DNA of 64,000 nucleotides from an uncultured Sphingomonadaceae bacterium (GCA_947501695.1 CANMWO010000001.1:744001-808000); one strand, 5' to 3'. Shown: positions 28,390 through 37,825, counted from the first letter of the stretch. Notes: generated by a model not told the origin, from the letters alone. Numbers and translations: made by a program.

Positions 28390-29781
28390 ATGGCGGATAG
28401 AAAAATTTTTGCAGGAGCATCAATCAAGCGTTTGCGGCGTGGTGCAGGCATGACCCAAGTTGCATTGGCTGACGCGCTCGATATTTCGGCCAGCTATCTG
28501 AATCTGATCGAGCGCAACCAACGACCGCTTAGTGCGCGGTTGATGTTGCTGCTTGCGGATCGTTTTGATTTTGATCCGCGTCAATTGGTTACCGATGAAC
28601 CTGGCGGAGGGCTCGATGGAATCCGAAGGCGTCTTGCGGATTCCATGTTTGATGACCTGTCTATTGACCGGACTGAGCTGGACGACTGGTTAGCAATGGC
28701 ACCGGGTACGGTAGAAGCTTTCGTGAGGGCTTTTGACGATCGATTGAGGGAGCAAGGCGTAAGCGAACTGAAAACGCTGGATTCAATTCAACTCGTTCGG
28801 AGAGAAATTGAGCGGTGGCGGAACCATTTCGCCGATCTCGATGCCATGGCAGAAGCGTTGGCCGATGAACTACGCCTAGGCACCGCAGATCTATATGGGG
28901 CCATCACGGAGCGCCTTCGCATAAAACACCAACTCTCCGTAAGAATTTTGCCAGAAACAGTAATGCCAAATTTGTTGAGGCGCCTGGATTTGCATGCGCG
29001 GCAGTTGCAATTGTCAGAAATGCTCGACCCGGCTTCTCGTACCTTCCAAGCAGCGATTTTGCTCGCCGAAATCGAAGCGCAATCCGAAATTAACGCGTTA
29101 ATGGCGGGTGCTGACCTTCCCGATAAGGCAGCGAAACGCCTATATCATCGACACTTGTCGAGTTATTTCGCGGCGGCTTTGATAATGCCTTACGATCGGT
29201 TTCTAAGGGCATGCGAACAAACAGGTTATCAAATACAGTTGCTGCAACGGCGATTTGGTGCTGGTTTTGAGCAAGTTGCGCATCGTTTGACCACGTTACA
29301 GCGTGTGGGAGCCCGCGGTTTACCATTTTTTATGATAAAAATTGACCGATCGGGAATCGTCTCAAAGCGCTTTGCTGGAGCCAGCAATGCATCACTTGTT
29401 GAAAGCCTGCATCGTTGCCCATTGTGGAACATTCATAGAGCATTTGAACGACCGCTGGAGATACAATCTCAATTGGTGGCTTTGGAAGATGGATCAAACT
29501 GGTTTACTTTGTCTCGTGCGGTTCAGGGTGCTGGCTCTGGCGCCGGCGGTTTCGTGGCAGAATTTGCTATTAGTTTGGGGGTTTCAGCCGAGCTTGCCGC
29601 ACCTTTGTTCGATGCCCGAGGCCTCGATTTGTCATCAGAAAGGGCTGATTTAATCGGCCTTGGTTGCCCAGCCTGTGCGCGGCCCCAATGTTCGCAGCGA
29701 TCCGCTCCGCCTAAGAGCCGGGTACTACAGTTTGATGAGCGAGAAAGAGGGCTTTCCCCCTATGACTTTGTTGCGGACTAG
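28390..29781 (+). CDS. short-chain fatty acyl-CoA regulator family protein (ScfR/RamB-like)
   Basis: A 463-residue XRE-type regulator. N-terminal helix-turn-helix (about residues 8-62, MTQVALADALDISASYLNLI followed by ERNQRPLSA), a middle DUF2083/metallopeptidase-like region, and a C-terminal cysteine-rich GCPACARPQCSQRSAPP segment characteristic of the family. Relatives respond to propionyl- or acetyl-CoA and control glyoxylate, methylcitrate or related pathways. No such pathway gene is adjacent; the PEP-CTERM-associated locus follows, but a functional link is unproven. ATG 28390 is preferred to GTG 28381. Confidence 0.9.
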   Translation: MADRKIFAGASIKRLRRGAGMTQVALADALDISASYLNLIERNQRPLSARLMLLLADRFDFDPRQLVTDEPGGGLDGIRRRLADSMFDDLSIDRTELDDWLAMAPGTVEAFVRAFDDRLREQGVSELKTLDSIQLVRREIERWRNHFADLDAMAEALADELRLGTADLYGAITERLRIKHQLSVRILPETVMPNLLRRLDLHARQLQLSEMLDPASRTFQAAILLAEIEAQSEINALMAGADLPDKAAKRLYHRHLSSYFAAALIMPYDRFLRACEQTGYQIQLLQRRFGAGFEQVAHRLTTLQRVGARGLPFFMIKIDRSGIVSKRFAGASNASLVESLHRCPLWNIHRAFERPLEIQSQLVALEDGSNWFTLSRAVQGAGSGAGGFVAEFAISLGVSAELAAPLFDARGLDLSSERADLIGLGCPACARPQCSQRSAPPKSRVLQFDERERGLSPYDFVAD

Positions 29782-29790
29782 ACCCTATTC

Positions 29791-29861
29791 TGTCGGAAAA
29801 CTGTACAATTTTGATGTAATCGCAGCATTTTTCTTGAAATAGGGTGTAAAATTAACCGACA
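29791..29861 (+). promoter_or_regulatory. inverted pair of 17-bp boxes upstream of the sugar transferase/PrsK-PrsR operon
   Basis: TGTCGG-AAAACT-GTACA (29791-29807) and, in the opposite orientation, TGTAA-AATTAA-CCGACA (29845-29861) are the same 17-mer TGTCGG-N6-(G/T)TACA. A second inverted pair overlaps them: ACCCTATT (29782-29789) and AATAGGGT (29838-29845). They lie 54-125 bases upstream of the sugar transferase ATG. The sequence is of the type proposed as the PEP-box recognised by PrsR; I recall that only approximately. No sigma-54 -24/-12 element is evident before 29915. Confidence 0.5.
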
Positions 29862-29914
29862 GCTTACTAATTTTGTCTATCGCGAGCGAGCATAAACGAA
29901 AGTCTCCGCTCTAG

Positions 29915-31303
29915 ATGATTAGGTTGTTTAAACATTATATCCCATATCCACTCCTTTTTCTGGGGCTATTGGATCTTTTTTTGCTGGTCGCTGCTGCAGA
30001 ATTCAGCTGGATTTTTCGTGCAAACCAAATCGGAATGGCGGCGGGTTCGATTTTTGACCGCCCCACGCCAATCGTCAGCTTTGCGCTAGCCCTTGAAGTC
30101 GCACTAATTGCAGTTGGGGTTTACGGGACAGAAGCGCTTCAATCATTGAGATTTGCTGCAGCGCGCATATTGGTGGCTATTTCTCTAGGTGTCATTTTTT
30201 TATCGATCATGGCTTTTATATTACCTGGAATAACGCTTTGGCGTTCCAACTCTTTATACGCGATGGTCCTCTCGATTTTTCTTTTGATGATGGTTCGAAT
30301 AATTTTAGTTAGGGTATTGGGCAGTGACGTCTTCAGGCGACGACTGTTAATTCTTGGCGCCGGCCCGCGTGCGAAGCGTATTGCAGAGCTATCAAACAAA
30401 CCAGAAAGCGGATTCATTGTCGGTGGTTTTGTCGATATGAACGAAGGGCCCGCAGTAGTCAGTACTGCGGTCAAGCGGTGTGACATTTCAAACTTGCCAC
30501 AGCATGTGATTGACCTGGAAGTTAGCGAAGTTGTTTTGGCACTCGAAGAGCGGCGCAACTCATTGCCTGTTGCCGATCTGCTGATCATCAAAACAACTGG
30601 TGTTCACGTAAATGATATGTCCAGCTTTCTTGAACGCGAAACAGGGCGAGTAGATCTTGATACCGTGAATCCGAGCTGGTTCATTTTTTCCGATGGCTTC
30701 TCTTCTGGTCGCCGAATTTCAACTGCTTTCAAACGTAGTTTTGACATTTTTCTGAGTTTGTTACTACTGCTGTTCACCGGCCCGATCATCCTGATTTTCG
30801 CGACCTTGATAATGTTGGAAAGCAAGGGTGGAGCATTTTTCAAGCAGGAAAGGGTTGGGCTATATGGACAGAAGTTCAGCATCTTAAAGCTACGCTCCAT
30901 GCGTGCCGATGCTGAAATAGCTGGTCAAGCTGTTTGGGCGAGTGAAAATGATCCGCGCATAACAAATGTTGGGAATTTCATTCGTAAAGTGCGTATCGAC
31001 GAATTGCCTCAGGCATGGAGCGTTTTGAAAGGCGAAATGAGCTTTGTTGGGCCACGCCCAGAGCGCCCTCAATTCGTCGATGATTTGCAAACTAAAATGC
31101 CATATTATGCGGAACGTCATATGGTGAAGCCTGGTATTACGGGCTGGGCGCAGATCAACTACCCCTACGGTGCGTCTATTGAAGATAGTCGGCACAAGCT
31201 GGAATATGATCTCTATTACGCTAAAAATTATACACCATTTCTGGACATATTGATATTGTTGCAAACTATTCGGGTTGTCCTTTGGCCTGAGGGCGTCCGC
31301 TGA
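29915..31303 (+). CDS. PEP-CTERM-associated sugar transferase (TIGR03013 type)
   Basis: A 462-residue polyprenyl-phosphate sugar-1-phosphate transferase that should start assembly of an exopolysaccharide repeat unit on undecaprenyl phosphate. About four N-terminal transmembrane helices (residues 10-150), a Rossmann-like middle part (RRLLILGAGPRAKRIAEL) and the C-terminal bacterial sugar transferase domain: KRSFDIFLSLLLLLFTGP, KQERVGLYGQKFSILKLRSM, RIDELPQAWSVLKGEMSFVG and GITGWAQINYPYG. The arrangement with PrsK, PrsR and PrsT identifies the PEP-CTERM/exosortase-type locus. Confidence 0.92.
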   Translation: MIRLFKHYIPYPLLFLGLLDLFLLVAAAEFSWIFRANQIGMAAGSIFDRPTPIVSFALALEVALIAVGVYGTEALQSLRFAAARILVAISLGVIFLSIMAFILPGITLWRSNSLYAMVLSIFLLMMVRIILVRVLGSDVFRRRLLILGAGPRAKRIAELSNKPESGFIVGGFVDMNEGPAVVSTAVKRCDISNLPQHVIDLEVSEVVLALEERRNSLPVADLLIIKTTGVHVNDMSSFLERETGRVDLDTVNPSWFIFSDGFSSGRRISTAFKRSFDIFLSLLLLLFTGPIILIFATLIMLESKGGAFFKQERVGLYGQKFSILKLRSMRADAEIAGQAVWASENDPRITNVGNFIRKVRIDELPQAWSVLKGEMSFVGPRPERPQFVDDLQTKMPYYAERHMVKPGITGWAQINYPYGASIEDSRHKLEYDLYYAKNYTPFLDILILLQTIRVVLWPEGVR

Positions 31304-31304
31304 G

Positions 31305-33401
31305 ATGGTCTCGATATTGATACAGATTAGTACGTTTGGACACGGTCTGGCTGCAGCCTTGTTTGCCGCTCTGACCATCTGGCAATTCCAACGCAAGGCG
31401 GATCGCAGTAAGACCGAATTATCGCTTGTTATGGCCCTTGCCTTGACAAGTTTTTGGGCCTTAACAGTTTCCATTGAAGGCGCATTTTCAACGATTTCCA
31501 ACTTTAGTGAATCCTTAAGAAACATGGGTTGGCTGCTCTTCATGTTTGTCCTGTTAAGAACGGGAGAGGGGCGCGACGAACCGACCGCCGTGAGAATAAT
31601 CTATTTTTCTTTGGCATTAGTGTTGGTTGCACAAATAGTTGTGGACTCGCTGGTACCCGCTTTAGCTGGAAACCCGAGGCTCATGAGCATGGCAGCATAT
31701 ACTGCATTGCTTCTGCGTATGTTATTTGCTGTTGGCGCGCTTGTACTGGTGCACAATCTCTATTCTTTTGCAGCGCCTGAAACACGTTGGGGGATTAGGC
31801 TGCCCTTGGCATCCTTGGCTGCAATTTGGACTTACGATCTGAACCTTTTTACCATCACCTATTTGACGCAGCAATTCTCGGTGGAACTTACTGCAATGCG
31901 CGGGCCGGCAATGGTTTGTATCGCGCCGATTTTAGCTTTGGCCTCTATTCGTAATACTGAATGGTCTATCAGACTATCCCGAAGTGTTGCATTTAGCTCT
32001 TTGTCGCTGGTGGCCATTGGTGGATATCTTCTGATGATGATCATCATCGCTGCGGCGCTGCAAATCATTGGGGGTGATTATGCCCGATTGGCTCAAATCA
32101 GCTTCCTATTCGCTACATCAGTCGCAGCTTTGGTGCTTCTACCATCCGGGAAATTTCGTGCCTGGTTTAAAGTAAAAATGGCGAAAAATTTCTTTCAGCA
32201 TCGATATGACTATCGGGCTGAGTGGATAAGGTTCACTGATACAATTGGACGCCCCGGGAGTGACAGTGCACCATTTCATGAGCGAGTTGTAAAGGCGATC
32301 GCGGATATTACCGATTCTCCGGCAGGAATATTGTTGATGCCAGATGATTCAGGTCGCTTGACGCTGCAGTCGCGTTGGAATTGGCAAACCATTCAAGTTC
32401 CGGCGCGTGCTTGTACTTCGCGCACTATCCCCTTTTTTGAAGAGACCGGGCACATCATTGAATTTGATGCTCTGCGAGCAGACCAGGTCGAGGAAATAGA
32501 CCCGGGCGCAATTCCGGAATGGATGACCAACGACTCACACACATGGGCCGCCGTACCCTTGGTTCATTTCGATCGTTTAGCTGGGATCGTTTTGTTGGCC
32601 CGACCCCGGGTAAATAGAACGCTGGATTGGGAAGATCTGGACATGTTGCGTGTGGTTGGGCGGCAAGTGGCAAGTTATTTGTCAGAAGCACGGAGCCAAG
32701 AATCTCTTTCAGAAGCCCAGCGGTTTGATGAGTTTAACCGGCGAATGGCGTTCATTATGCACGATATAAAAAATCTTGTCAGTCAGTTGAGCTTACTTGC
32801 ACGCAATGCAAAGCGGCATGCCGACAATCCGGAATTCCAAACTGATATGATCTCTACGTTGCAAGATTCAGCAGACAAAATGAACGGTTTGCTAGAGCGT
32901 TTGTCTCAGCACAATAAGGCTAAGCCAGAAGATCCTAGACCCGTTAAAGTGGCAGCATTGTTGCAGTCTATCATTGAGAAGAAGCGACTCTTACACGCGA
33001 TTGAAAGCAATCAGATAGACGATCTGACCGCAATGGCCGATTCAACACGGGTCGATCAGATATTGGGTCATCTCATACAAAACGCGATTGATGCTAGCCC
33101 CGAAGGCCAGCCAATAATTCTGAATGCGCGCCGTCGCGATTTGAGTGTTGCAATTGAAGTGTTGGATAGCGGTAAAGGCATGTCGAGCGAATTTATCCGT
33201 AGCCAATTATTCAAACCCTTTGCGTCGAGTAAGGCCGGTGGGTTTGGCATTGGTGCGTTTGAAGCACGTTCATTGGCGATCGCGATGAACGGACGTTTAG
33301 AGGTTGAGAGCAAAGAGGGCGCAGGCAGTCGCTTTACATTGATATTGCCGCTTGCAAGCAAGTTGACCGACGATGAATCAGTAGATGAAAGGGCCGCGTA
33401 A
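31305..33401 (+). CDS. prsK: PEP-CTERM system histidine kinase PrsK
   Basis: A 698-residue membrane sensor kinase. ATG 31305, one base after the preceding stop, gives the typical hydrophobic start. Eight or so transmembrane helices (residues about 10-290) are followed by a GAF-like domain (about 325-475), the phosphoacceptor helix MAFIMHDIKNLVSQLSLLAR with histidine in HDIKN, and an HATPase domain (NAIDASPEG; later SSKAGGFGIGAFEARSLA). It pairs with the PrsR regulator immediately downstream, the coding regions nearly touching. Confidence 0.93.
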   Translation: MVSILIQISTFGHGLAAALFAALTIWQFQRKADRSKTELSLVMALALTSFWALTVSIEGAFSTISNFSESLRNMGWLLFMFVLLRTGEGRDEPTAVRIIYFSLALVLVAQIVVDSLVPALAGNPRLMSMAAYTALLLRMLFAVGALVLVHNLYSFAAPETRWGIRLPLASLAAIWTYDLNLFTITYLTQQFSVELTAMRGPAMVCIAPILALASIRNTEWSIRLSRSVAFSSLSLVAIGGYLLMMIIIAAALQIIGGDYARLAQISFLFATSVAALVLLPSGKFRAWFKVKMAKNFFQHRYDYRAEWIRFTDTIGRPGSDSAPFHERVVKAIADITDSPAGILLMPDDSGRLTLQSRWNWQTIQVPARACTSRTIPFFEETGHIIEFDALRADQVEEIDPGAIPEWMTNDSHTWAAVPLVHFDRLAGIVLLARPRVNRTLDWEDLDMLRVVGRQVASYLSEARSQESLSEAQRFDEFNRRMAFIMHDIKNLVSQLSLLARNAKRHADNPEFQTDMISTLQDSADKMNGLLERLSQHNKAKPEDPRPVKVAALLQSIIEKKRLLHAIESNQIDDLTAMADSTRVDQILGHLIQNAIDASPEGQPIILNARRRDLSVAIEVLDSGKGMSSEFIRSQLFKPFASSKAGGFGIGAFEARSLAIAMNGRLEVESKEGAGSRFTLILPLASKLTDDESVDERAA

Positions 33402-33402
33402 A

Positions 33403-34785
33403 ATGCCTGATAAAGGTGACAAACCGATGGAAAAACTTTTGATTGTGGAAGATGATCCAGGTCTGCAGAAACAGCTAAAGTGGGCCTATGAGGACTTTGA
33501 GGTCATAATCGCCGGTGATCGAGAAACCGCGATAAATATGCTTCGCGCTGAGGAACCGGATGTTGTGACGCTAGATCTGGGATTGCCGCCAGATCCCGAT
33601 GGCACCACCGAGGGTTTTGCGACCATGGATGCTATTTTAAGCCTCAAGCCGGACACGAAAATTATTGTAGCTTCCGGTCATGGAGAAAAGGACAGCGCGC
33701 TACGTGCGATAGCTAGCGGCGCCTGGGACTTTTACCAGAAGCCCGTTGATATTGATGAGTTGGGCTTGATTGTTCGCCGTGCCTTTCATGTCCGTAAGCT
33801 GGAGATGGAAAACTCCACGCTTTCTGCAAAGCAAGACGATAGTCACCAAGTGCTGGGGCAAATCATTACCGGTGCCCCCGAAATGCTCAAAGTGGCTCAG
33901 ATGATTGAACGCGTTTCCAATACCAATGCTTCTGTAATGCTGCTGGGTGCAAGCGGGACAGGTAAAGAGTTGTTGGCTAGAGGTTTGCATGATTCAAGCG
34001 ATCGGAGAGAGCAAGCCTTTGTCGCGATCAACTGTGCCGCTATTCCTGAAAATCTGCTTGAATCGGAATTGTTCGGTCATGAAAAAGGCGCTTTTACAGG
34101 AGCAATTAAAACCACTGAAGGTAAGATCGAGCAGGCCAATGGCGGGACTTTGTTCTTAGATGAGGTAGGCGATATTCCGCTGCCGCTTCAAGTCAAATTA
34201 CTCCGGTTTATTCAAGAGCGCGTTATTGAGCGCATCGGCGGTCGCAAGGCCATTGCGGTGGATACGCGGATAGTATGCGCTACGCATCAAAATCTCGATG
34301 AAATGATTGCCGACAACAGTTTCCGCGAAGACCTCTATTATAGGCTTGCAGAGATCGTTATAAAAATACCAGCATTGTCCGAGCGATCCGGTGATGCCAG
34401 TTTGTTAGCGCGTCATTTTCAAAAGAAATTTGCAGAAGAGATTAATCCTGCTGTCAAAGGTATCGCGCCTGATGCTCTGGCGGCCTTGGAAGCATGGAAT
34501 TGGCCTGGAAACGTAAGGGAACTGGAAAATCGCATCAAGCGTGCAGTGATTATGGCCGATGGCAAATTGATTGCAGCCAAGGATCTGGATTTGGAAGCTA
34601 GCGAAAATGATTCGGTTGACTTGTTAAATCTGAAAGCTGCCCGTGAGTTGGCAGATAGGGCAGCAATTATTCGCGCTATATCGCAAACCGACGGCAATAT
34701 TTCAAATGCAGCGAAGCTCTTAGGGATCAGCCGGCCAACACTTTATGATCTTTTAAAACAGTATAATTTGCAACAGGCCAGTTAG
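33403..34785 (+). CDS. prsR: PEP-CTERM-box sigma-54-dependent response regulator PrsR
   Basis: NtrC-type activator of about 460 residues. Receiver domain with phosphoacceptor Asp in VVTLDLGLPP; AAA+ sigma-54 domain with Walker A GASGTGKELLA, the sigma-54 contact loop GAFTGA and Walker B GGTLFLDEVGD; C-terminal Fis-type helix-turn-helix GNISNAAKLLGISRPTLYDL. ATG 33403 follows the prsK stop by one base; ATG 33427 with AAGGTG eight bases upstream is a real alternative and ATG 33385 overlaps prsK. It should activate RpoN promoters of exopolysaccharide and PEP-CTERM protein genes elsewhere in the genome. Confidence 0.93.
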   Translation: MPDKGDKPMEKLLIVEDDPGLQKQLKWAYEDFEVIIAGDRETAINMLRAEEPDVVTLDLGLPPDPDGTTEGFATMDAILSLKPDTKIIVASGHGEKDSALRAIASGAWDFYQKPVDIDELGLIVRRAFHVRKLEMENSTLSAKQDDSHQVLGQIITGAPEMLKVAQMIERVSNTNASVMLLGASGTGKELLARGLHDSSDRREQAFVAINCAAIPENLLESELFGHEKGAFTGAIKTTEGKIEQANGGTLFLDEVGDIPLPLQVKLLRFIQERVIERIGGRKAIAVDTRIVCATHQNLDEMIADNSFREDLYYRLAEIVIKIPALSERSGDASLLARHFQKKFAEEINPAVKGIAPDALAALEAWNWPGNVRELENRIKRAVIMADGKLIAAKDLDLEASENDSVDLLNLKAARELADRAAIIRAISQTDGNISNAAKLLGISRPTLYDLLKQYNLQQAS

Positions 34786-34789
34786 AATA

Positions 34790-36793
34790 ATGCGGTCGCG
34801 GTTTTGGAATGTGTATATGCACAAACTAAGGCTTTTGGCCTCTGCAATGTTGCTTGGCATTTCGCTGATCGGTCTATCGTCAGTGATTCAAGCTGCTAGC
34901 GGCGGTAACGAAACCGCTCGAGAGGCTTTTGCAAAGGCGCAGGCATATCAATTGGCCGGCGACATAAGGTCGGCTCGTATCGAATTGTTGAATGCGATTA
35001 AGGCTGACCCGCAATGGATTGATGCGCGGATATTGCAAGCAAAGATTCTGCTCGAATTATTTGACGGTATCGGTGCTCAGGCAGAATTAACGCGTGCAGT
35101 TGATCTAGGACTAAACCCCTCTGAAGTCCGGCATCTCTATGGACATGCCTTTCAGCTTCAGGGGGATTGGAGCAAAGCAAAAGATCAGCTTTTCGCAAGT
35201 GATATTCCGGTCCAATATCATGCCTATACGGCTCGGATAACAGGCCGTGTAGGCCTACAAACTGGCGATAATGCTTTGGCAACTCGGGCGTTCGACCGGG
35301 CAATTGCGTTGGATCCAAAGGATCCAGATCTTTGGGTCGATATCGCTCGCTTTCGGGCCAGCTCTGGGGATCAGGCTGGTGCTATTGCAGCGGTTGATGA
35401 AGCGGTGGCATTGGAACCCAACAACATCCGCGCGCTGCAATATCGTGGAGAGCTATTGCGGTTTCAGTTCGGTCTTGGCGCAGCATTGCCATGGTTTGAG
35501 CGAGGATTGCAAATCGACCCTAACGATGTGTCATTGCTGACTGAATATGCCGTGACCTTGGGCGATATGGGCCGAATGACGGATATGTTGACCGTCGCGC
35601 GGAAAATTATCTCACTAGATGGCCGCAACGCGCGTGCCTTTTTCATGCAGGCTGTTTTGGCAGCACGGGCAGGGAAATATGATCTGGCACGCATATTAAT
35701 GCAGAAAACTGGGGGTGAGCTTGATGACGTACCGGCGGTTTTGCTTGTGCAAGGGATAATCGAGCATGGCCAAGCCAATTACAACGCCGCGATCGACAAA
35801 TTTACCCGATTGGTTTCCATGCAACCCAACAACAGGCAAGCGCAAAATTTACTGGCGCAATCGTTGTATCGAGCGGGCAAAGCCAGTGATGCCGTTGAAG
35901 CATTGCATCAGCAGGTAAATAGTAGTGGTGCTGATCCTTACGCGCTTTGGTTGACGGCGCGCGCACTCGAAGCGCTGGATCAGCGGCAAAGTGCAATTGG
36001 TGTCCTTAACCGAGCTGCTCGCCACAATATTGGTTCGAAAACCGCATTTGCGCTAGACGCTCCAATGGAGATCTTGCTGGCTGAGGCGAACCGCGAACCG
36101 CGTAATGCCCGCGTCGTAATACCTTATATCCGAGCTCTTTATGACAGAGGGAGCTTTGGTCAGGCTTTTACAAGGGCCAAGCAACTGCAAGCGGGAAATC
36201 CTGGAGCTAGTGATGCACATATCTTGGTTGCTGATACTGCGATGGCCCTTGGCGATTATGATGAAGTTCTGATTGCGTTGGAAGAGGCTCGAAAAATCCA
36301 TTTTTCTGAATCGGTTATGCTCCGCATGATTGATGTTCTTCGAGCCAAGGGTGCGATGCAGCAATCGGGTGAAGTTTTGGCCCAATACCTAAATTATAAC
36401 CCTAACAACGTCGCTGGCTTGAGATGGATGGCCTATGAACATCTTGAAACTCAAAGCTGGAAGGTGGCGAGGCGTATATTGGAAAACTTACGTCAACGGA
36501 TTGGTAATAACGATGCTTTGATCATGGCTGGCCTCGCGCAGGCCTATACCGGGTTGGGGCAAACGGAAAAGGCTATCAATGCCGGGCGTATTGCATATCG
36601 CGTTCAGCCATCAAGTCCGGTAGTTTCTCATCTATACGGCCTTGCTATTTTGGCCGATGGAACACGTGGCAAAGATGCCATCGATTTGATTGAAAAAGCG
36701 GTGATCATCGCCCCGGAAAACGCTGCTTATCGCCGCAGCCTTGCCAAAGCAATTTCAGTTCATCAGCAAAACCGGAAGTCCGAAATACGCTGA
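34790..36793 (+). CDS. prsT: PEP-CTERM system TPR-repeat protein PrsT
   Basis: A 667-residue exported protein built of many tetratricopeptide repeats (for example residues about 35-135, 165-260, 325-385 and 440-640). An N-terminal signal sequence with core LLASAMLLGISLIGLSSVIQA precedes them; unlike many relatives annotated as lipoproteins it has no lipobox cysteine. A second ATG at 34817 would give a tidier signal peptide. It sits last in the sugar transferase-prsK-prsR-prsT unit and is presumably an export or assembly scaffold for the exopolysaccharide. Confidence 0.88.
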   Translation: MRSRFWNVYMHKLRLLASAMLLGISLIGLSSVIQAASGGNETAREAFAKAQAYQLAGDIRSARIELLNAIKADPQWIDARILQAKILLELFDGIGAQAELTRAVDLGLNPSEVRHLYGHAFQLQGDWSKAKDQLFASDIPVQYHAYTARITGRVGLQTGDNALATRAFDRAIALDPKDPDLWVDIARFRASSGDQAGAIAAVDEAVALEPNNIRALQYRGELLRFQFGLGAALPWFERGLQIDPNDVSLLTEYAVTLGDMGRMTDMLTVARKIISLDGRNARAFFMQAVLAARAGKYDLARILMQKTGGELDDVPAVLLVQGIIEHGQANYNAAIDKFTRLVSMQPNNRQAQNLLAQSLYRAGKASDAVEALHQQVNSSGADPYALWLTARALEALDQRQSAIGVLNRAARHNIGSKTAFALDAPMEILLAEANREPRNARVVIPYIRALYDRGSFGQAFTRAKQLQAGNPGASDAHILVADTAMALGDYDEVLIALEEARKIHFSESVMLRMIDVLRAKGAMQQSGEVLAQYLNYNPNNVAGLRWMAYEHLETQSWKVARRILENLRQRIGNNDALIMAGLAQAYTGLGQTEKAINAGRIAYRVQPSSPVVSHLYGLAILADGTRGKDAIDLIEKAVIIAPENAAYRRSLAKAISVHQQNRKSEIR

Positions 36794-36800
36794 AACCTAT

Positions 36801-37145
36801 TCAGGCTTCATTCTCGAGTAGCTCGTCTAGTTTGATGTTCAACCGTTTCATTTGGCGTTCTACTGGAGGCCAGACATTTTTGATGAAGTCAGCGCGCTGA
36901 GCATCCCGCAATTTTGCTTTCGCACCGCCCGCAACGAACATCCCAACGCCGCGTTTAACTGTGACCAGGCCATCTTCCTGAAAACCTTGGTAGGCTTTTG
37001 CGACCGTCAGCGGGTTCGCGCCTTGCTCGACTGCAAAAGCACGGACAGAGGGCAACATATCGCCCTCTCCATATTCGCCATCAAGGATTGATTCGGAGAT
37101 AATATCCCGCAATTTCAAATAGACAGGTTTGCTTGTGTTGTTCAT
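36801..37145 (-). CDS. GntR family regulator, YtrA subfamily
   Basis: A 114-residue protein made of a GntR winged helix-turn-helix (residues 1-75: VYLKLRDIISESILDGEY and LTVAKAYQGFQEDGLV) and only a short helical tail, the YtrA-type layout without ligand domain. Such regulators usually control an adjacent ABC transporter or membrane operon; none is adjacent here. A dyad overlaps its translation start region (37148-37175), consistent with autorepression. Convergent with prsT, 7 bases apart. Confidence 0.9.
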   Translation of the reverse strand: MNNTSKPVYLKLRDIISESILDGEYGEGDMLPSVRAFAVEQGANPLTVAKAYQGFQEDGLVTVKRGVGMFVAGGAKAKLRDAQRADFIKNVWPPVERQMKRLNIKLDELLENEA

Positions 37146-37147
37146 AC

Positions 37148-37175
37148 TGCATCACTGCCATAATACAGCGATGCA
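37148..37175 (-). promoter_or_regulatory. dyad operator immediately before the GntR gene
   Basis: TGCATC (37148-37153) and GATGCA (37170-37175) frame a 28-bp imperfect dyad (inner CTG/CAG also pair) lying directly 5' of the GntR start codon, where a Shine-Dalgarno sequence would be expected but is not evident. Binding there would block expression of the regulator. Confidence 0.45.
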
Positions 37176-37231
37176 GGCAAGGCATAAGTCTGATTTATCT
37201 GATATTTAGTATGGTTTGAAACCAGTTAGCA

Positions 37232-37825
37232 TTACTGTTCGATTTTCCATTTCGACAAAATGCTCGCAAGTTCAGGACGTGGACGTTCGGCAAGTTCACA
37301 ATCTGTCGTGCCCGCGAATATGAAACCGGCAATGCGTTCAGAGGCTTCTCCAAACAGATCCCGGACATCGTCATTATAAGAGGGCCAGCCTGTAATCCAG
37401 CCACCGACAAAGTCGCGAGCGTGGATTGCATGGATGATGTTCATGCAAAAGGCACCGCAACTAAGTTCCTGTTCCCAAATCGGTATCTTCGTCGATGTAA
37501 CGGGCGAGAAAAGTACGACCAATAGGGTAGGGGCTTGATGGGCCATTGCGTCTAAAGCTTCTAACTCGAGGCGTCCGGCATCTGGTTTTTCAGTTCTATA
37601 TGCTTTGACTAGTTCGGTTGCTAGCCGCCCTCGCTGGTCGCTATCGACGCGAACCACACGCCATGGAGCAAGCTTACCATGATCCGGCGTTCGCAGCGCT
37701 GTTGCGACAATATCTTCAATCTGTTTATCACTCGGCCCGGGAGCAATCATATTGCGAGGGCGCCCGGAACGCCGGGAAGGCAAATAGCTGCTTAGGCTGG
37801 AAAGATCATTGAACATAATAGTCAT
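37232..37825 (-). CDS. nitroreductase family protein (YdjA-like)
   Basis: FMN-dependent NAD(P)H nitroreductase-fold protein of 197 residues. The family's FMN-binding start RRSGRPRNMIAPGPSD, the TPDHGKLAPWRVVRV segment typical of the small YdjA type and the C-terminal GEASERIAGFIFAGT are present. ATG 37825 is used; ATG 37816 is equally possible and the frame to 37867 is unlikely. Physiological substrate unknown. Divergent to the peptide transporter gene. Confidence 0.88.
   Translation of the reverse strand: MTIMFNDLSSLSSYLPSRRSGRPRNMIAPGPSDKQIEDIVATALRTPDHGKLAPWRVVRVDSDQRGRLATELVKAYRTEKPDAGRLELEALDAMAHQAPTLLVVLFSPVTSTKIPIWEQELSCGAFCMNIIHAIHARDFVGGWITGWPSYNDDVRDLFGEASERIAGFIFAGTTDCELAERPRPELASILSKWKIEQ

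Noticed and set aside
29862-29914. Sigma-54 promoter before the PEP-CTERM-type sugar transferase
   Set aside because: No GG-N10-GC element is found in the 53 bases between the second box and the start codon.
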